A stretch of 64,000 nucleotides of DNA from NCBI GenBank assembly GCA_949825065.1, contig OX463865.1:17995763-18059762 (forward strand), in the 5' to 3' direction. Every line of letters starts with the position of its first letter. The stretch's first letter is position 1. The translations under genes were made by a program, and so were the position numbers. The notes under the pieces are model-generated. The model worked only from the letters and a program-made list of their open reading frames with translations, was not told where the DNA came from and made no database searches. Source of the DNA: Odontocerum albicorne. Its lineage: Eukaryota > Arthropoda > Insecta > Trichoptera > Odontoceridae. Shown here one piece after another: positions 8,779 to 19,440 of this stretch.

Positions 8779-11346
8779 TCAGCTAAGCTCGTTACCTTCG
8801 TAGAGGCTTTCGCAGACCTCCAAAAGCCTTAATACCGGACTTATATTGTACGGGAAGAGGGATTTAGAGACCAGTCGACTTATTTGATGGCGAAGTCTTA
8901 TTAAAACAGTCATCGTTTCGTCTAAAACCCGAGAACCAGACGCCCCTTGTTCCCATTGGCACGACACTACGAATTTCGACCAATTCCTACGAACATATTT
9001 CAAAAATCTCAAAAGGTAAAGGAGAAAACACGTTTCGTTACTGACCAAATAATCTAAAAGAACGTCCGAATCGTGCGATACGACTTCCAAAAATTCGATA
9101 AACGTAAGAATCGGATTTAACATGGGTATTAAATCGGGAAAAACGGAATTTCTGTAAACTATGCCTACCGTTATATCTAACGTACAAACCATAGACTCGA
9201 TCAAATAGTCATCTTGTTCGCTGAATAAGTGTATCAAAATTTTTGTAAACGGGCTCTCGGGTAAAAAATCTAAGGCGTTCTTTAAGAATGCATCTAATTT
9301 CTTAAGAACGTCCCTTATTGATCTTTCGACCATCTGCATATCTTGTATTGCATTGTAATCTGAGGAATCTATTGAACTGTCCGAGGAATCGCAACGCATT
9401 TCTTTGACGGTAACTGCGACAGATTTTAAAACTAGCAACACCATTTTTTGCAGCATTGTTTTGTCCGTTTCGTTACCTACGGTAGGGCGAGAAGTTCGAC
9501 TACTTCGGTTGGCATTTGGAGACGTGTTTAAAGATGACGTATTTGGATCATTCTCTCCGTACGAAGGGTCTACTAGACTCATGGGTTGAGCACCGTAATC
9601 CATAAAATTAAAATTGTACGATGTTATCAAAGGGCTTTCGTATCCAACAAAACCAAAGCCAGTTCTACTGTGTCTTATTTGAATGTCATTGAGCAAACGG
9701 AAGTCTTTCACAAGGCGAACAATGCTGTGCGCGAGAGTGCATGTTTCTTCCGGTAGCATATCTTGAAGAGCCAACGTTGAACCGTAGCAAAGGACTTCAT
9801 TGAAAAGACTTAAAAGCTGTGTATAAATTAACGACGGGAGATTTGTACACCGTAATAACTCGACAAAGCTTTGCAAATCCATGTAGAATGGTTTCGTGTC
9901 TACAACGGACAAATTAGCTTTCACACTGATGATATTCTCCCAGAGAGACAGAAATGTCAAAATGCAGTTTTCTGAACAAGATATCCCTAAATATCTTTTT
10001 AATAATTGCATAATGTTACGTACTAATGATGGCCAACGGTGTTCGAGACATCGTATCGTTAAGCACTTGATGTGCGACGTATCAAACGATTCAGAGTCTG
10101 TAACATTTACCGTTACGCACTGTCTGGAGTCTTGCGTGTTTTCCGTATTCAAATTATTTTTTACATTTACATTGCTAGAGCTAACATTAAGACTAAGGTT
10201 TGAGGAGTCTGTCGAAGCGTTTGCGTCTTCGACAGGAGCCGGATATCTCAGCACGGGTTCGTGCAGTTTGAAATGAGGCTTGTCCGTTTGCGTCGCGTTA
10301 CAATCACTTGAGGTAGATGAATCTAGGCTGGAAGAAAAGCCCGCAGTCGTGTGGAGGTTTGAAAAGGCACTTTGTAAATTATTATCCGTCGAGACATTTT
10401 CTCTGCTTGTCGATGCGGATGAAGCAGCATCGTGGAGGAAGTTAGCATTCATACTAGAGCCAGCGTTATGATGAACTTCATCCGTACTGACAGGATTTGC
10501 TGTGTTTATGTAAGCACTGTCCTCCAAAGGATGTTGGTCCATGTCTTTCCATTCGACGACTCTTTTTATAACGTCGAGGCTAAAGTTGATCTTTCTAACA
10601 GTTATGACGTTGATCGTGTCGAAAAGATACACATTCTCTATGATCTTCTGTAGCCAATTATGGTCTATATTATCTTTGGCTACGATCAAGAAACTGGATA
10701 CAACTCGACTGGCCGTGAAATTAACATATTTACTCGGATGATCAGCCAGATTTATTACTTCATCAAACCAATCGTACTCATTTCTCACGAGCGCGTCACA
10801 TATATCCATTAATCTCGTACATATACTTCCTTTGTAATTCTGTTTCAAGTAAACATCAAACAAAAGCTGCAAATGCGAGAGAAATATTAAAATTTTATCA
10901 GGAGGCCATTCCGCTATACTGATACAGGAGTTGAATGGCCTTCGGAGTGATTCCTCGCTCACTCCACATAGGCACTGCTTTACTAGATGTTCCTGGAAGG
11001 AATCGAAGTCTTGTAAGAGAACACTTTCACTACTTTTAGCACTTTCGTCCCTGCTGTCAAGTCTAGAACTAGGGAATACACTCGAACTGTAAGCGGCAAA
11101 TCCACTTATAGTTTGTACACTAAACGGAAAGTGAGGGTTGTTAAGACCGTTCTGCGAAGTGGACTGAAGATGTTCTATGCTGAGGACTGCGGAGCAATCC
11201 ACGGCGTCCTCGCTCAGAGTTCCGCTGTCGGGGGAAGCCTCTGTCAAGTTGCCATTGGAGAATAACCCATCATAATGTTCATCTCCCTCGACCAGGTCGG
11301 GCGCGTCTATCCGCTGTTTCTTCTTGACAGGCTGATCAGAAGCCAT
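8779..11346 (-). CDS. lin: Lines/LINS1-family protein
   Basis: This encodes an 855-residue protein of the Lines family (Drosophila lines, vertebrate LINS1), helical-repeat-like proteins that act in Wnt-linked patterning in flies. I identify it from conserved C-terminal blocks: SEQDDYLIES at about residues 709-718, VLLDYLVSNETCFL at 762-775 and LFPYN at 830-834, in the order seen in LINS1. The N-terminal helical block is at about 130-270, followed by a Ser/Asn-rich low-complexity linker at about 285-400. A basic patch KKKQR at residues 8-12 could be a nuclear signal. I chose the ATG at 11346 because its context, CCGCCATGG, is near ideal; an in-frame ATG at 11400 would add 18 residues. The frame is intact, ends in TGA, and forms one coding exon. 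A probable 5' UTR intron lies upstream. Confidence 0.9.
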   Translation of the reverse strand: MASDQPVKKKQRIDAPDLVEGDEHYDGLFSNGNLTEASPDSGTLSEDAVDCSAVLSIEHLQSTSQNGLNNPHFPFSVQTISGFAAYSSSVFPSSRLDSRDESAKSSESVLLQDFDSFQEHLVKQCLCGVSEESLRRPFNSCISIAEWPPDKILIFLSHLQLLFDVYLKQNYKGSICTRLMDICDALVRNEYDWFDEVINLADHPSKYVNFTASRVVSSFLIVAKDNIDHNWLQKIIENVYLFDTINVITVRKINFSLDVIKRVVEWKDMDQHPLEDSAYINTANPVSTDEVHHNAGSSMNANFLHDAASSASTSRENVSTDNNLQSAFSNLHTTAGFSSSLDSSTSSDCNATQTDKPHFKLHEPVLRYPAPVEDANASTDSSNLSLNVSSSNVNVKNNLNTENTQDSRQCVTVNVTDSESFDTSHIKCLTIRCLEHRWPSLVRNIMQLLKRYLGISCSENCILTFLSLWENIISVKANLSVVDTKPFYMDLQSFVELLRCTNLPSLIYTQLLSLFNEVLCYGSTLALQDMLPEETCTLAHSIVRLVKDFRLLNDIQIRHSRTGFGFVGYESPLITSYNFNFMDYGAQPMSLVDPSYGENDPNTSSLNTSPNANRSSRTSRPTVGNETDKTMLQKMVLLVLKSVAVTVKEMRCDSSDSSIDSSDYNAIQDMQMVERSIRDVLKKLDAFLKNALDFLPESPFTKILIHLFSEQDDYLIESMVCTLDITVGIVYRNSVFPDLIPMLNPILTFIEFLEVVSHDSDVLLDYLVSNETCFLLYLLRFLKYVRRNWSKFVVSCQWEQGASGSRVLDETMTVLIRLRHQISRLVSKSLFPYNISPVLRLLEVCESLYEGNELS

Positions 11347-11548
11347 GGCGGTACAAGGGGGCTCCGCCGGGCGGTGTTTGTCGCGTAAAACCATGAACAC
11401 AATTTTTCACAACACTTTTTGTACGTTATGTTTTACGGGTTTATTATGTACACGAGCGTAAACTGTCTCCCGTGTCTTACTTTCACGTTCTCCGTCACGT
11501 CCTTCGAGTGTCTTCTGAAGTACTGCATCGGTGTTCGGGTGATGAAAA

Positions 11549-11551
11549 CCT
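11549..11551 (-). other. Probable 5' UTR splice acceptor of lin
   Basis: Reading the minus strand, a pyrimidine-rich tract ending TTTTTTATTCCAG precedes GTTTTCATCACC, about 200 bases upstream of the lin start. This looks like an intron acceptor, so the coding exon probably begins near 11549. The matching donor was not identified. Confidence 0.5.
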
Positions 11552-11569
11552 GGAATAAAAAATATTCAA

Positions 11570-12354
11570 GAATAAATAAAATCCTCGGATAAGAGAAACT
11601 TACAATCGCAATTGGAAGATGGAATCTAACAGAGATATGACTTTTTACGACAGTTATAACTAGTCCATTACTTCATAAAAAATATATTTTATCTAAGACC
11701 TGTGGTAACTTTGCCAAGTATTTTAACACTATACATGCGAGACACATGGATCAGTTAAGAGTGTGCCAATTTATCGACAACTGTGAGATGGCGACAGCTG
11801 GAATCAGAGATTAGTCAAGTTTTTCATTCATACAACATCTGATTAAATTTGATACTGCCATTTAGAGTGGCAGGATGCCTATCGATGGGACAAGATGAAT
11901 TTTGTTTATACAGAGGCGCCATCAGTCTCCTCACTGGATGTTATTGTTAAGGAAGGAAGAAGTCATCTGTTGCGATGGGCAACGTTCTTGCCCTGAGAAG
12001 GCTGTTGCCATCCTACAGAAAGAAATAAACTCTCCATAGTGAGAGAAAAGAACAACTTGATAACAAGAATTATATTTGCATGCCATAAATTGTTAATAAA
12101 TACTGCCATTTGTATTTCTCAACCCTCACCATCCAGGATCTACCAAAAGGTAAGGGTTGACAAAAATATTCTATACTATACGACACTTCAAATCCGCTCA
12201 CCAACGGAATGAACCCACTTTATTAGACATAAGAATAGTTTTTTTTATTTAATTGCATTAAATTGATAGAATTTGGCAATTTTAAAGACATTTATACACT
12301 TTTCACTGGATATAAATTGGAGGAAGAATATGGCATTACATTTATCTTTCTGGT
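11570..12354. other. Upstream of lin, nothing recognised
   Basis: Would hold the lin promoter and first exon if the intron call is right. I cannot place either. Confidence 0.35.
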
Positions 12355-12740
12355 GTAGCTGTAGAAATGCGTCCACTGAGAATACGTGAGGTAACAATGT
12401 AAACAGAATACGGAATGAAGTAATAAGGGATGAATGTGAGCTTAAGGCTGATGTGTTGAGTAAGATGAGGAAGAGCACGCTGAGATGGTTTAGGCATGTG
12501 GAACGAATGAAAGAAGACAAAAAATACACAGCGCAAATGTAAGTGGAAGGTATGTGAAATACCAAGGAAAGAATGGTTGGATTAAGTGATTGATATTTTG
12601 AAAGAAACTGTAGAAAGTCAGAGAAATCATAGTTGTACGGATGCGGAGAAGGCTAAGTATGTGTCGAGATAGAAAGTCTGGCACTCTTTCATTTCTGTCT
12701 ACCCCAATAGGGAGATGGCATGATGGTATGCAAATGTGAT
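12355..12740 (+). pseudogene. Family A reverse transcriptase relic
   Basis: The 3' terminal part of family A, with stop-ridden remains of the ...RWFGHVERM..., KEWLD and VYP.GKMA-like segments (GAGATGGTTTAGGCATGTGG near 12480; CTACCCCAATAGGGAGATGG near 12699). It serves as the empty-site reference for the TTAA element at 7391-7553. Confidence 0.7.
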
Positions 12741-12744
12741 CGGA

Positions 12745-13370
12745 ACACGTCGCCGATGAAGAATTCGGCATGGTCTGTCTTTAAGTGTTAGAGATATGGG
12801 TGGTATGTGCAGTTGTAGGAAATGCTTAAAGACAACCCTTTTAGGGAAGTCGTATCAAAATTTATGATTGTATATAAACACTACACACAACACCTAAAGC
12901 CGACTGTGTCAATAGTAACGGAAATAAATTGGACAGATCAGAGGCCCTACAAATATCCAAGTCAGTGCATCGAGGTGAACATCTGACAAACACATATATC
13001 CCAAGAATCTCTCTGCTGCTCGCCGAGGTTGTCCCATGCCTTCCTCAACCTCCAGTCCCCAACCCGAATGTTAAACATTAGAAGTGTGTATCTGGGTACC
13101 AGTTCAAACATAATTCAGTCTTGTTTGTGCTCCCTGATGATGAGGTGAAAACCTTGAAAGGGTTATACCGTTAAAAAAAGTGGAATAAACAGTGGTTGAT
13201 TAAACAAATTACAATAAATATTATTATTTGTCAGATAACATGTAAAGGGATTATTTAGCATACTATGTCATTAACTCAATGTGTTAATGATACATTCAGA
13301 GCTGGAAACGCTTCTAGGCGATTGAATAAACTTTTGTTGGCTGCTAACGATACTGACAGGGTTTGAAAGG
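12745..13370. other. Unassigned; possible retroelement 3' end
   Basis: Moderately GC-richer than its surroundings. It ends with GATGATGAGGTGAAAACC, AGGGTTATACCGTT and an A-rich AATAAAC stretch near 13190, which could be the 3' end of a retroelement. I recognise no protein. Confidence 0.3.
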
Positions 13371-13544
13371 GTGTATACCAAGAGTTCCTAAACTTTTTTC
13401 GGCCGCAGACCCCTTTACCAAAAACTTTTAAAACCGTCGACCCCCTAGTCATTCACTTTACTCAATCAAATTTACAAGTTTGTACAGTGTTTGATATTAT
13501 ATATTTCACTAGATATTAAACTTGACATTTAAATCAGTTGTAAT

Positions 13545-13735
13545 TAATCATCCAAGGCAAAATAGAGGGTCGAAGAGGTGTTGGCAGGAGGCAAATCTCC
13601 TGGCTCCGCAATATACGTGATTGGACTGGTATAAGGAGCGTTGGGAATCTTTTTCGGGCTGCCGGGGACAAAGATGCCTACTCTCAGGTGATATTCAATG
13701 TTGGGGGGACCTGACATGACACTGGGAAGAAGTAA
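13545..13735 (+). pseudogene. Reverse transcriptase C-terminal fragment
   Basis: The translation reads KIEGRRGVGRRQISWLRNI then RDWTGIRSVGNLFRAAGDKD, the GRRG...SWL.N.RDW...LFRAA pattern seen at the C-termini of some insect non-LTR reverse transcriptases. It is nested in the hAT element at 13379-14301 and is not a functional gene. Confidence 0.6.
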
Positions 13736-13799
13736 TTAAGGATTTGAAAAAGATAAAAGGAATACGGATTATACATTGCATTATCATTTTTTTTAACCT

Positions 13800-13977
13800 A
13801 GCGAGTTTATTGCCACGTGGCAATCTCTTCCAACCAACCAGAAACTGGTTTTATAGGCCCTAAGTGTTAACCAGACTGGAATCCTTATTAAAAAATCTGG
13901 GTTCCAGCGGGGATCGAACCCGCAACCTCCGGATCGGCAGACAAGTGTCTTACCACCAGGTCACGGAGGTCGTCTTG
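13800..13977 (-). mobile_element. tRNA-derived SINE with LINE-like tail
   Basis: Read on the minus strand, a tRNA-like head (A-box region TGACCTGGTGGTAAGAC; exact B box GGTTCGATCCC) is followed by a short body. The 3' tail CTGGTTGGTTGGAAGAGATT then TGGCAATAA is shared with the 3' end of the family C LINE at 34140-34250. It is inserted in the hAT element. Further copies lie at 14585, 48494 and 52965. Confidence 0.85.
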
Positions 13978-14584
13978 CGCAACATTTAATATTGAAATCT
14001 GCGCTGACGAAAATTAAAGCAACAAATTACTCTTTTATTGACACATTTTACCTTTTCGTTCATAAGTATGGCATGTAATGTGTTTTTATCAAAAAAGTGT
14101 TTTTTTTTTAATTATTTTACTTCTTAATTACGTACCCATTGGAATCATAGATATTTTGAAGTAACAAACAAATAGCAGTAGTAAGGGGGTCTAATTTTGC
14201 TGTCGTCGACCCCCATTTTTTTTTTTATTTGAAACTATTGACCCCTAGAAAAATCAAATCGACCCCAGGGGGTCGATTATTGACCACTTGGGGAACTCTT
14301 GGTGTATAGTGATGAAATATGCCTGATCATATCTTTTTAATAATTTTAAATATAGGTAAATGTTTTAGCACCGCCATGTCAAAAGGAATGATGCAGCAGT
14401 AATTGTGTTAAAGGGAACATCCTGGATCAATGAGGTGTCGAAAATAAATTCTCGTCTTCAGCATCGGGGATTCAACTGAAAACTTAGTTGAAGAGTATTT
14501 TTATCTAACACAAAACAGAGAGGATGATGTTGATAGTTGGAGATATGTCGGAGAAACCTTTCTTCTGTTTTATATTAATTCATT

Positions 14585-14785
14585 TTAACGATCTCTGTTG
14601 TCTAGTTGGTAAGACGTCTGTCTTCCTACCCAGAGGTTGTAGGTTTGATTCCCGATGGAACCTAGTTTTAAAAAAAAAAGTTTTCAGTCTGGTTTACATT
14701 TGAGGCCTCATAAACAACTTCCTGATTGGTTGGATGAGATTACCAAATGGTAATAATCAAATAAGGTTATACTGTATACAAAGAA
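14585..14785 (+). mobile_element. tRNA-derived SINE, diverged copy
   Basis: The same architecture on the plus strand: GTCTAGTTGGTAAGACGTC (A-box region), GGTTTGATTCCC (B box), an A run, then the tail GATTGGTTGGATGAGATTAC and TGGTAATAA, matching the family tail with substitutions. Confidence 0.7.
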
Positions 14786-14808
14786 GGTATTATGTATGAT
14801 TTGTTCGG

Positions 14809-15272
14809 TCACTGCTTTAGATACTGCCAGATGTGATTTTAGGAAAAGTGGGTTCGAGTCCCGAGTTAAAGCGCCCTTGACGAGAGTTTGCTATCTAAAT
14901 GGTGCTATATGAAGTACTTTGAATTGAAAAATAATTATATTTATAAGGTACCCTATTAGCCTGATTATAGTCAGGCTAATACGGTACTATATAAATATAA
15001 TTATTTTTCAATTCAAAGAACTTCATATAGCACCATTTAGATAGCAAACTCTCCTCTAGGGCGCTTTAACTCGGGACTCGAACCCACTTTTCCTAAAATC
15101 ACATCTGGCAGCAGCTAAAGGGGCACTGCTTTAGCTGCTGCCAGATGTGATTTTAGGAAAAGTGGGTTCGAGTCCCCAGTTAAAGCGCCCTTGAGGAGAG
15201 TTTGCTATCTAAATGGTGCTATATGAAGTACTTTGAATTGAAAAAGAATTATATTTATATAGTACCGTATTA
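14809..15272. repeat. Triple alternating palindrome of a SINE-like unit
   Basis: Three copies of a ~145-bp unit containing GTGGGTTCGAGTCC (B-box-like) and GTTTGCTATCTAAATGGTGC lie head-to-head and tail-to-tail: plus (14809-14960), minus (14977-15120), plus (15121-15272). The first centre is CCTGATTATAGTCAGG, between fragments of the pogo-like terminus TACCGTATTAGCC; the second is CTTTAGCTGCTGCCAG next to its inverse. Partial copies occur near 29372 and 60510. Confidence 0.85.
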
Positions 15273-16080
15273 GCCCGTCTATAAGGCGAGGTTTTTATTT
15301 AAAAAGGCGACACGTAAATAGGGAGGTCGCCTTATATTCGAGTCACAAACATAGTGGGTAACAATAAACTCACTACTAGCAATTAGCAAAATGACATTGT
15401 AATGAGAGCGTTCAAAAGGCGCCATTGTTTACACATAGCCTGTGCGTTGTAATTTCTGACAGTTTTTGGTGTTTTTTTTTTGTACTGTGTTTCGTTTTGC
15501 ATATTTACTACTTAAAAACACCTGAAACAGATTTTGTGATCATTCCTGGTGGAATGACTTCGCAACTACAATGGATGTGGTTGCATAGTAATTTCTGATA
15601 GTTTTTGAGATGTTTTTTTGTACTGTGTTTCGTTTTGCATCTTTGTTAACTAAAAAAAAATATTATGACCATCCATATTGCAAGACGAGAAGAAGCTACG
15701 ATTCCAATTTTAAGATTATGGTGGTGCGTGCTGCAGAAACAACCAACAACCTAGCGGCTGCCAGACAATTTGGTATCACGGAAAAAAATGTTCGACGTTG
15801 GCGTTTACAAAAAACATGACTTGATGAATGCACGCGCATTCCTCAAGAAAAGCATTCCGGGGGCCTAAGAAAGGACGATTTGAATCGATTGACAGGAAGT
15901 TACCTGACTACGTCATGGAAATACACGCAAAGGGGTTCCCCATAACAAGAGAAGCATTGCAGTTGAAAGCTCGCGTAATATTATAATGGTGAGGGAAATG
16001 TTTTTTTTTCTCCAAAAAGCAGATTAAAAATAGGGGTCGCCTTATAATCAGGGTCGCCCTATACTCGGGCCAATACGGTA
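15263..16080 (+). mobile_element. Pogo-like DNA transposon remnant
   Basis: The ends TACCGTATTAGCCCG (15263) and, inverted, TACCGTATTGGCCCG (16080) continue as imperfect inverted repeats (TATAAGGCGA / TATAGGGCGA). TA borders both ends. The interior encodes a CENP-B-type DNA-binding segment but lacks the DDE catalytic domain. This is an internally deleted member of the pogo branch of Tc1/mariner. Confidence 0.8.
15610..15985 (+). pseudogene. Pogo-like transposase N-terminus, broken
   Basis: An ATG-initiated frame gives RRSYDSNFKIMVVRAAE, then AAARQFGITEKNVRRWR, a psq/BrkDBD-like helix-turn-helix found at the start of pogo-family transposases. It stops at 15819. In another frame, from about 15851, the second (CENP-B-type) helix-turn-helix continues: PKKGRFESIDRKLPDYV then EIHAKGFPITREALQLKA. 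A frameshift therefore separates two expected neighbouring domains, and the catalytic DDE domain is absent. It would bind the element's own ends if it were intact. Confidence 0.7.
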
Positions 16081-16081
16081 A

Positions 16082-17495
16082 TATCTCAGATGATAGAAAA
16101 GTTACGAGGGATATCGAACAGTGTGTAGCGATAGGAAATGAAATCAATGCGGAATTTATACATATATACTCGAACTAGACAGAATCACTACCTGCTAAAA
16201 TGATAACACAGAGTATACTTGAGAAATCGTAGCATGGTCCCTGTGACAGTTCACAAATTTGCCCCAATGCAATCTTGTAACGACGTTCAGTAATTTTAAT
16301 TATTTTATCAACTTTAATATAAGCCTCAATTCTAATAAATAGCAAATTATTTAGGTAAATACATTACATAAAACTAACAATAATGACAAATTAATACATC
16401 TTGTTACAAATTAGCAAAAATATGGCAGTTTGTTAAAATTAAATATTATTTGGTGACATTTGTCAAAAGTCACTACGTTAGTCTGCATTGGCTAGGGATG
16501 GGGTATACGATAATTGGATTTTAAATTTTTTTGTACCTAAAATTAAATGTTCGTAATTAGTATTAATTCATAGTGGATCTTGGCCTATTTAAAGATCGAT
16601 ACAAATCATACAATACATTAGAAAGTCAGTATAATGAAAATTATGAATTAAAACGTCAGTTTAGAGAACAACAATTTTTCAATTTATAAAAAAACTATTC
16701 GATTTGTAAAAAAAAACGATTTTACGCCATCCATTTGAGACATGACATTTCAAATGTCACAGGGACCATCCTACATTTTCTCAAGTATAGTATTCTACAA
16801 TCAACTTTGATGAAATGAAACATGGATGTGGAAAAAGACGACGAGGGATAGGAAATAAAGCCAATGTGGCACTAAGACATACATACTCGGACCGGAGAGT
16901 ATCAAAATCTGCTAAGATAATCGTCTGTAATAGTATTTTGATGTATAGAAGTGAAACGTGGTAATAGAAGTGACAGAAATGAGTCAAGTAATTGCTGTAG
17001 GAATGCGTGCACCGAGAACGAAGTGAGGAGGGATGAATGTGAACTTAAGGCTGATGTGTTGAGGAAGATGAAGTGCACTCTGAGAAGGTTTGAGAACGTA
17101 GAATGATAGAAGAAAGAGTGGAAGGCGTGATAGACCAAGGGGAAAATTATTGGATTAAATTAATTGAATATTAAGATGAAATGTAGCCAGAAAATTGTAT
17201 TTGTATGTGTATGGATCTGTGAGCTGAAAGATCTGGCGATCTCTCATCTCTACCAACCCCGACAGGGAAACGGTGTGATAATATAACGTATGCTATAGCG
17301 GAAAAAATGCTTTAAAAACAATTATATCATGGATGGATCGAGTGAATTATTTTTTGACAGAAGAAAATGTAAAAAGTCAGAGAAATCATAGTTGTATGAA
17401 TGTGGATGGGCTAAGAATGTGCCGTGATAGGAAAGTCTGGCGCTCTGTTTTCTCTGCCTACCCTGACAGGGAAATAGCGTGTATGTACCATATGT
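16082..17495 (+). pseudogene. Family A reverse transcriptase relic split by a MITE
   Basis: Remains of family A occur before the MITE (16082-16205, with GATAGGAAATGAAATCAATG) and after it (16790-17495, ending CTACCCTGACAGGGAAATAG). Stops and frameshifts are frequent. The 3' end is partly duplicated: similar YP.GK-coding ends occur at 17255-17275 and 17457-17475. Confidence 0.65.
16216..16787. mobile_element. TA-MITE (TACTTGAG family), copy 2
   Basis: The ends TACTTGAGAAATCGTAG and inverted TACTTGAGAAAATGTAG are bounded by TA at 16214-16215 and 16788-16789. The interior is closely similar to the element at 3751-4311 over its whole length. It is inserted in a family A relic. Confidence 0.88.
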
Positions 17496-17499
17496 ATGT

Positions 17500-18964
17500 A
17501 TTATATCGTTTACTTCAACGGTAGCAGAAATTTTCATTTACTTATGAGATTAAAAAAAAACTTGAAATCAGAAATATTTAATAACTTTTTGAGACAAGTT
17601 CGTTTCGAAAAGCATCAAAATTATAACATTATTTTCAAGTTATTGTCAAATTACAATTTTAGTTTATGGTTCACAAACATTTTTGAGGTTAGGTTATGTA
17701 TGTATTATTGTATTATTTTTAAAACATTTTCGCAGGTCAAATTCTTAATTTAATACTACATTAGGCCTTTAGAATGTATTTTTTACATTTATTTTATGTG
17801 TTAAGACGATAAAAACATAAAATAAAGAGGCGAAAAAATCAGGGGCATGACCTTTCCCGATCGACTACTAAATTACGCAAAACAGAAACAAAGCCTCATA
17901 AAAAACGCCCATCCACGCTTCAAAATCCCATCATTCCACTAAATATGATTGATAAACATATTGTAAACGTTTTTAGCGCCGATTTTAATGTAAAATAACT
18001 CAAAATAACAAGTAGATGTCACATAGTATACTCACTTTCGAAAATATTTTGGTGGTACCAAAACTGTTGCGCACTATTTAGGAATTTCGTATGAAAAACC
18101 GATACGTGCGCGTAACTTTGTCAAACAAACTATTACACTTTCAACACTAATGATTAAACGGTCAACTGTTACACCATAAGAACGGAATATTGTAATATTT
18201 GTGATAAACAAAGTTTTAAAAGTTTACACATCCAACCGATGTCGACTCCATCATTACGTACAATATGACGCTATGATCAAAATCATGTCTGTACATACTT
18301 ATTAAAATATTATTTAAATCTGCGTATACACATTTATCGCATTAATAATACATAAATAAGTAACAAAAATTTCGTTAAGAATTCTTATATGGCTTAATTA
18401 TTTTAAAATAAAGGATAAAATATAAAATTTATAGTTTTGACTACAAATTTCAATTGGTATGTCGTGAGTGAACACTGTTGCCGCTTCCAGTCCAAGTTTG
18501 CTTCACGTAATTTCTCCAATAGAGATGTGATGTATATTTTTTTGTTGGAACTAAACCATTATCATATATTGAGGCTTTTTAACAAATTGAATCATTTTAA
18601 CAAGCGGGCAACTAAAATAAATTATTTTACTTAAATAAGGGAAAATAGGGAAACATATTTTGTAATAGTTTCAAATTCAGTCACGACATATTGCACAATT
18701 ACTAAAAATAGCAAGAAAAATTAGAAGGTAATGAAAACACCGAAGATTTAAATAGAATAAACATATGAAAATAAATAAATCCTGTGACAATCAACTACCA
18801 AGTAGAAAACGTCCAAGAAACGAAAGTGGAATTAGTAATCCACTCTACGAGCTTCCATTTTCATTCTCCAGGATGAGCTATTTTTAAAGTATCCCTAATA
18901 TCCCAGGGACTTTGGGTGAATTGCCTAGTGCCCATAAAAATATTTCAACAAACTTAAATCCTCT
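17500..18964. other. AT-rich DNA, nothing recognised
   Basis: No supported gene or element. Short open frames here lack family similarity. Confidence 0.4.
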
Positions 18965-19440
18965 TATGTACATATATACCATCTTGCTATTTCCCTATTT
19001 GAGTTAGTAGAGAGGACAGAGAGCCATACATTCTTATCTCAACATATATTTCACGTCTTCCATATCCACACAGCTCCTAAGATTTCTCTTTTCCTGCTAT
19101 CAACATATAACTAACTCGATTTAGCTATACTTTCTTTGATCTTCTACTACGACTTCCACTCACATTTGCACTATATATTTGTTTTGTTAGTATTTCTACA
19201 TACATTTGTTCCATGTGCCAAACCATCTCAAAGTCCTCTTCTTTATCTGACACAACACATTAGCTTTTAATTCCCATTCATCCCTAATCTTTAATTCTGT
19301 ATTTTATCATTCATTGTCTCCTCGTATTTTTTTAAGTGCACGTATTTCTACAGCATCTATTCGGCTTTATCGGTCTTTTTTCAATATTTTTCCACGTCCA
19401 CGTTTCACTTCCTATATCAAAGTTGGTGTAAATTTTTTTT
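18965..19440 (-). pseudogene. Family A reverse transcriptase relic
   Basis: The minus strand gives the 3' part of family A, with matches such as CCAAACCATCTCAAAG, CATTCATCCCTAATC and CTACAGCATCTATTC. It is disrupted throughout. Confidence 0.65.

Larger units (their letters stand above)
13379..14301. mobile_element. hAT-type element with nested insertions
   Basis: The left end CAAGAGTTCCTAAACT and the inverted right end CAAGAGTTCCCCAAGT are flanked by the 8-bp duplication GTGTATAC / GTGTATAG (7 of 8) at 13371-13378 and 14302-14309. Subterminal GACCCC-rich blocks occur on both sides. The interior carries a reverse-transcriptase scrap (13545-13735) and a SINE (13800-13977), so the original element was about half this size. 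Confidence 0.8.

Noticed and set aside
9896..10276. 126-codon plus-strand frame opposite lin
   Set aside because: Shadow of the conserved lin coding strand; no independent support.
8779..11400. In-frame upstream ATG at 11400 as the lin start
   Set aside because: Context is poor compared with CCGCCATGG at 11346. Kept only as an alternative.
13900..13977. tRNA gene (exact B box GGTTCGATCCC)
   Set aside because: The sequence does not fold into a full cloverleaf with paired acceptor arms that I can see, continues into a SINE body and tail, and recurs with the same body at other loci. It is a SINE head.
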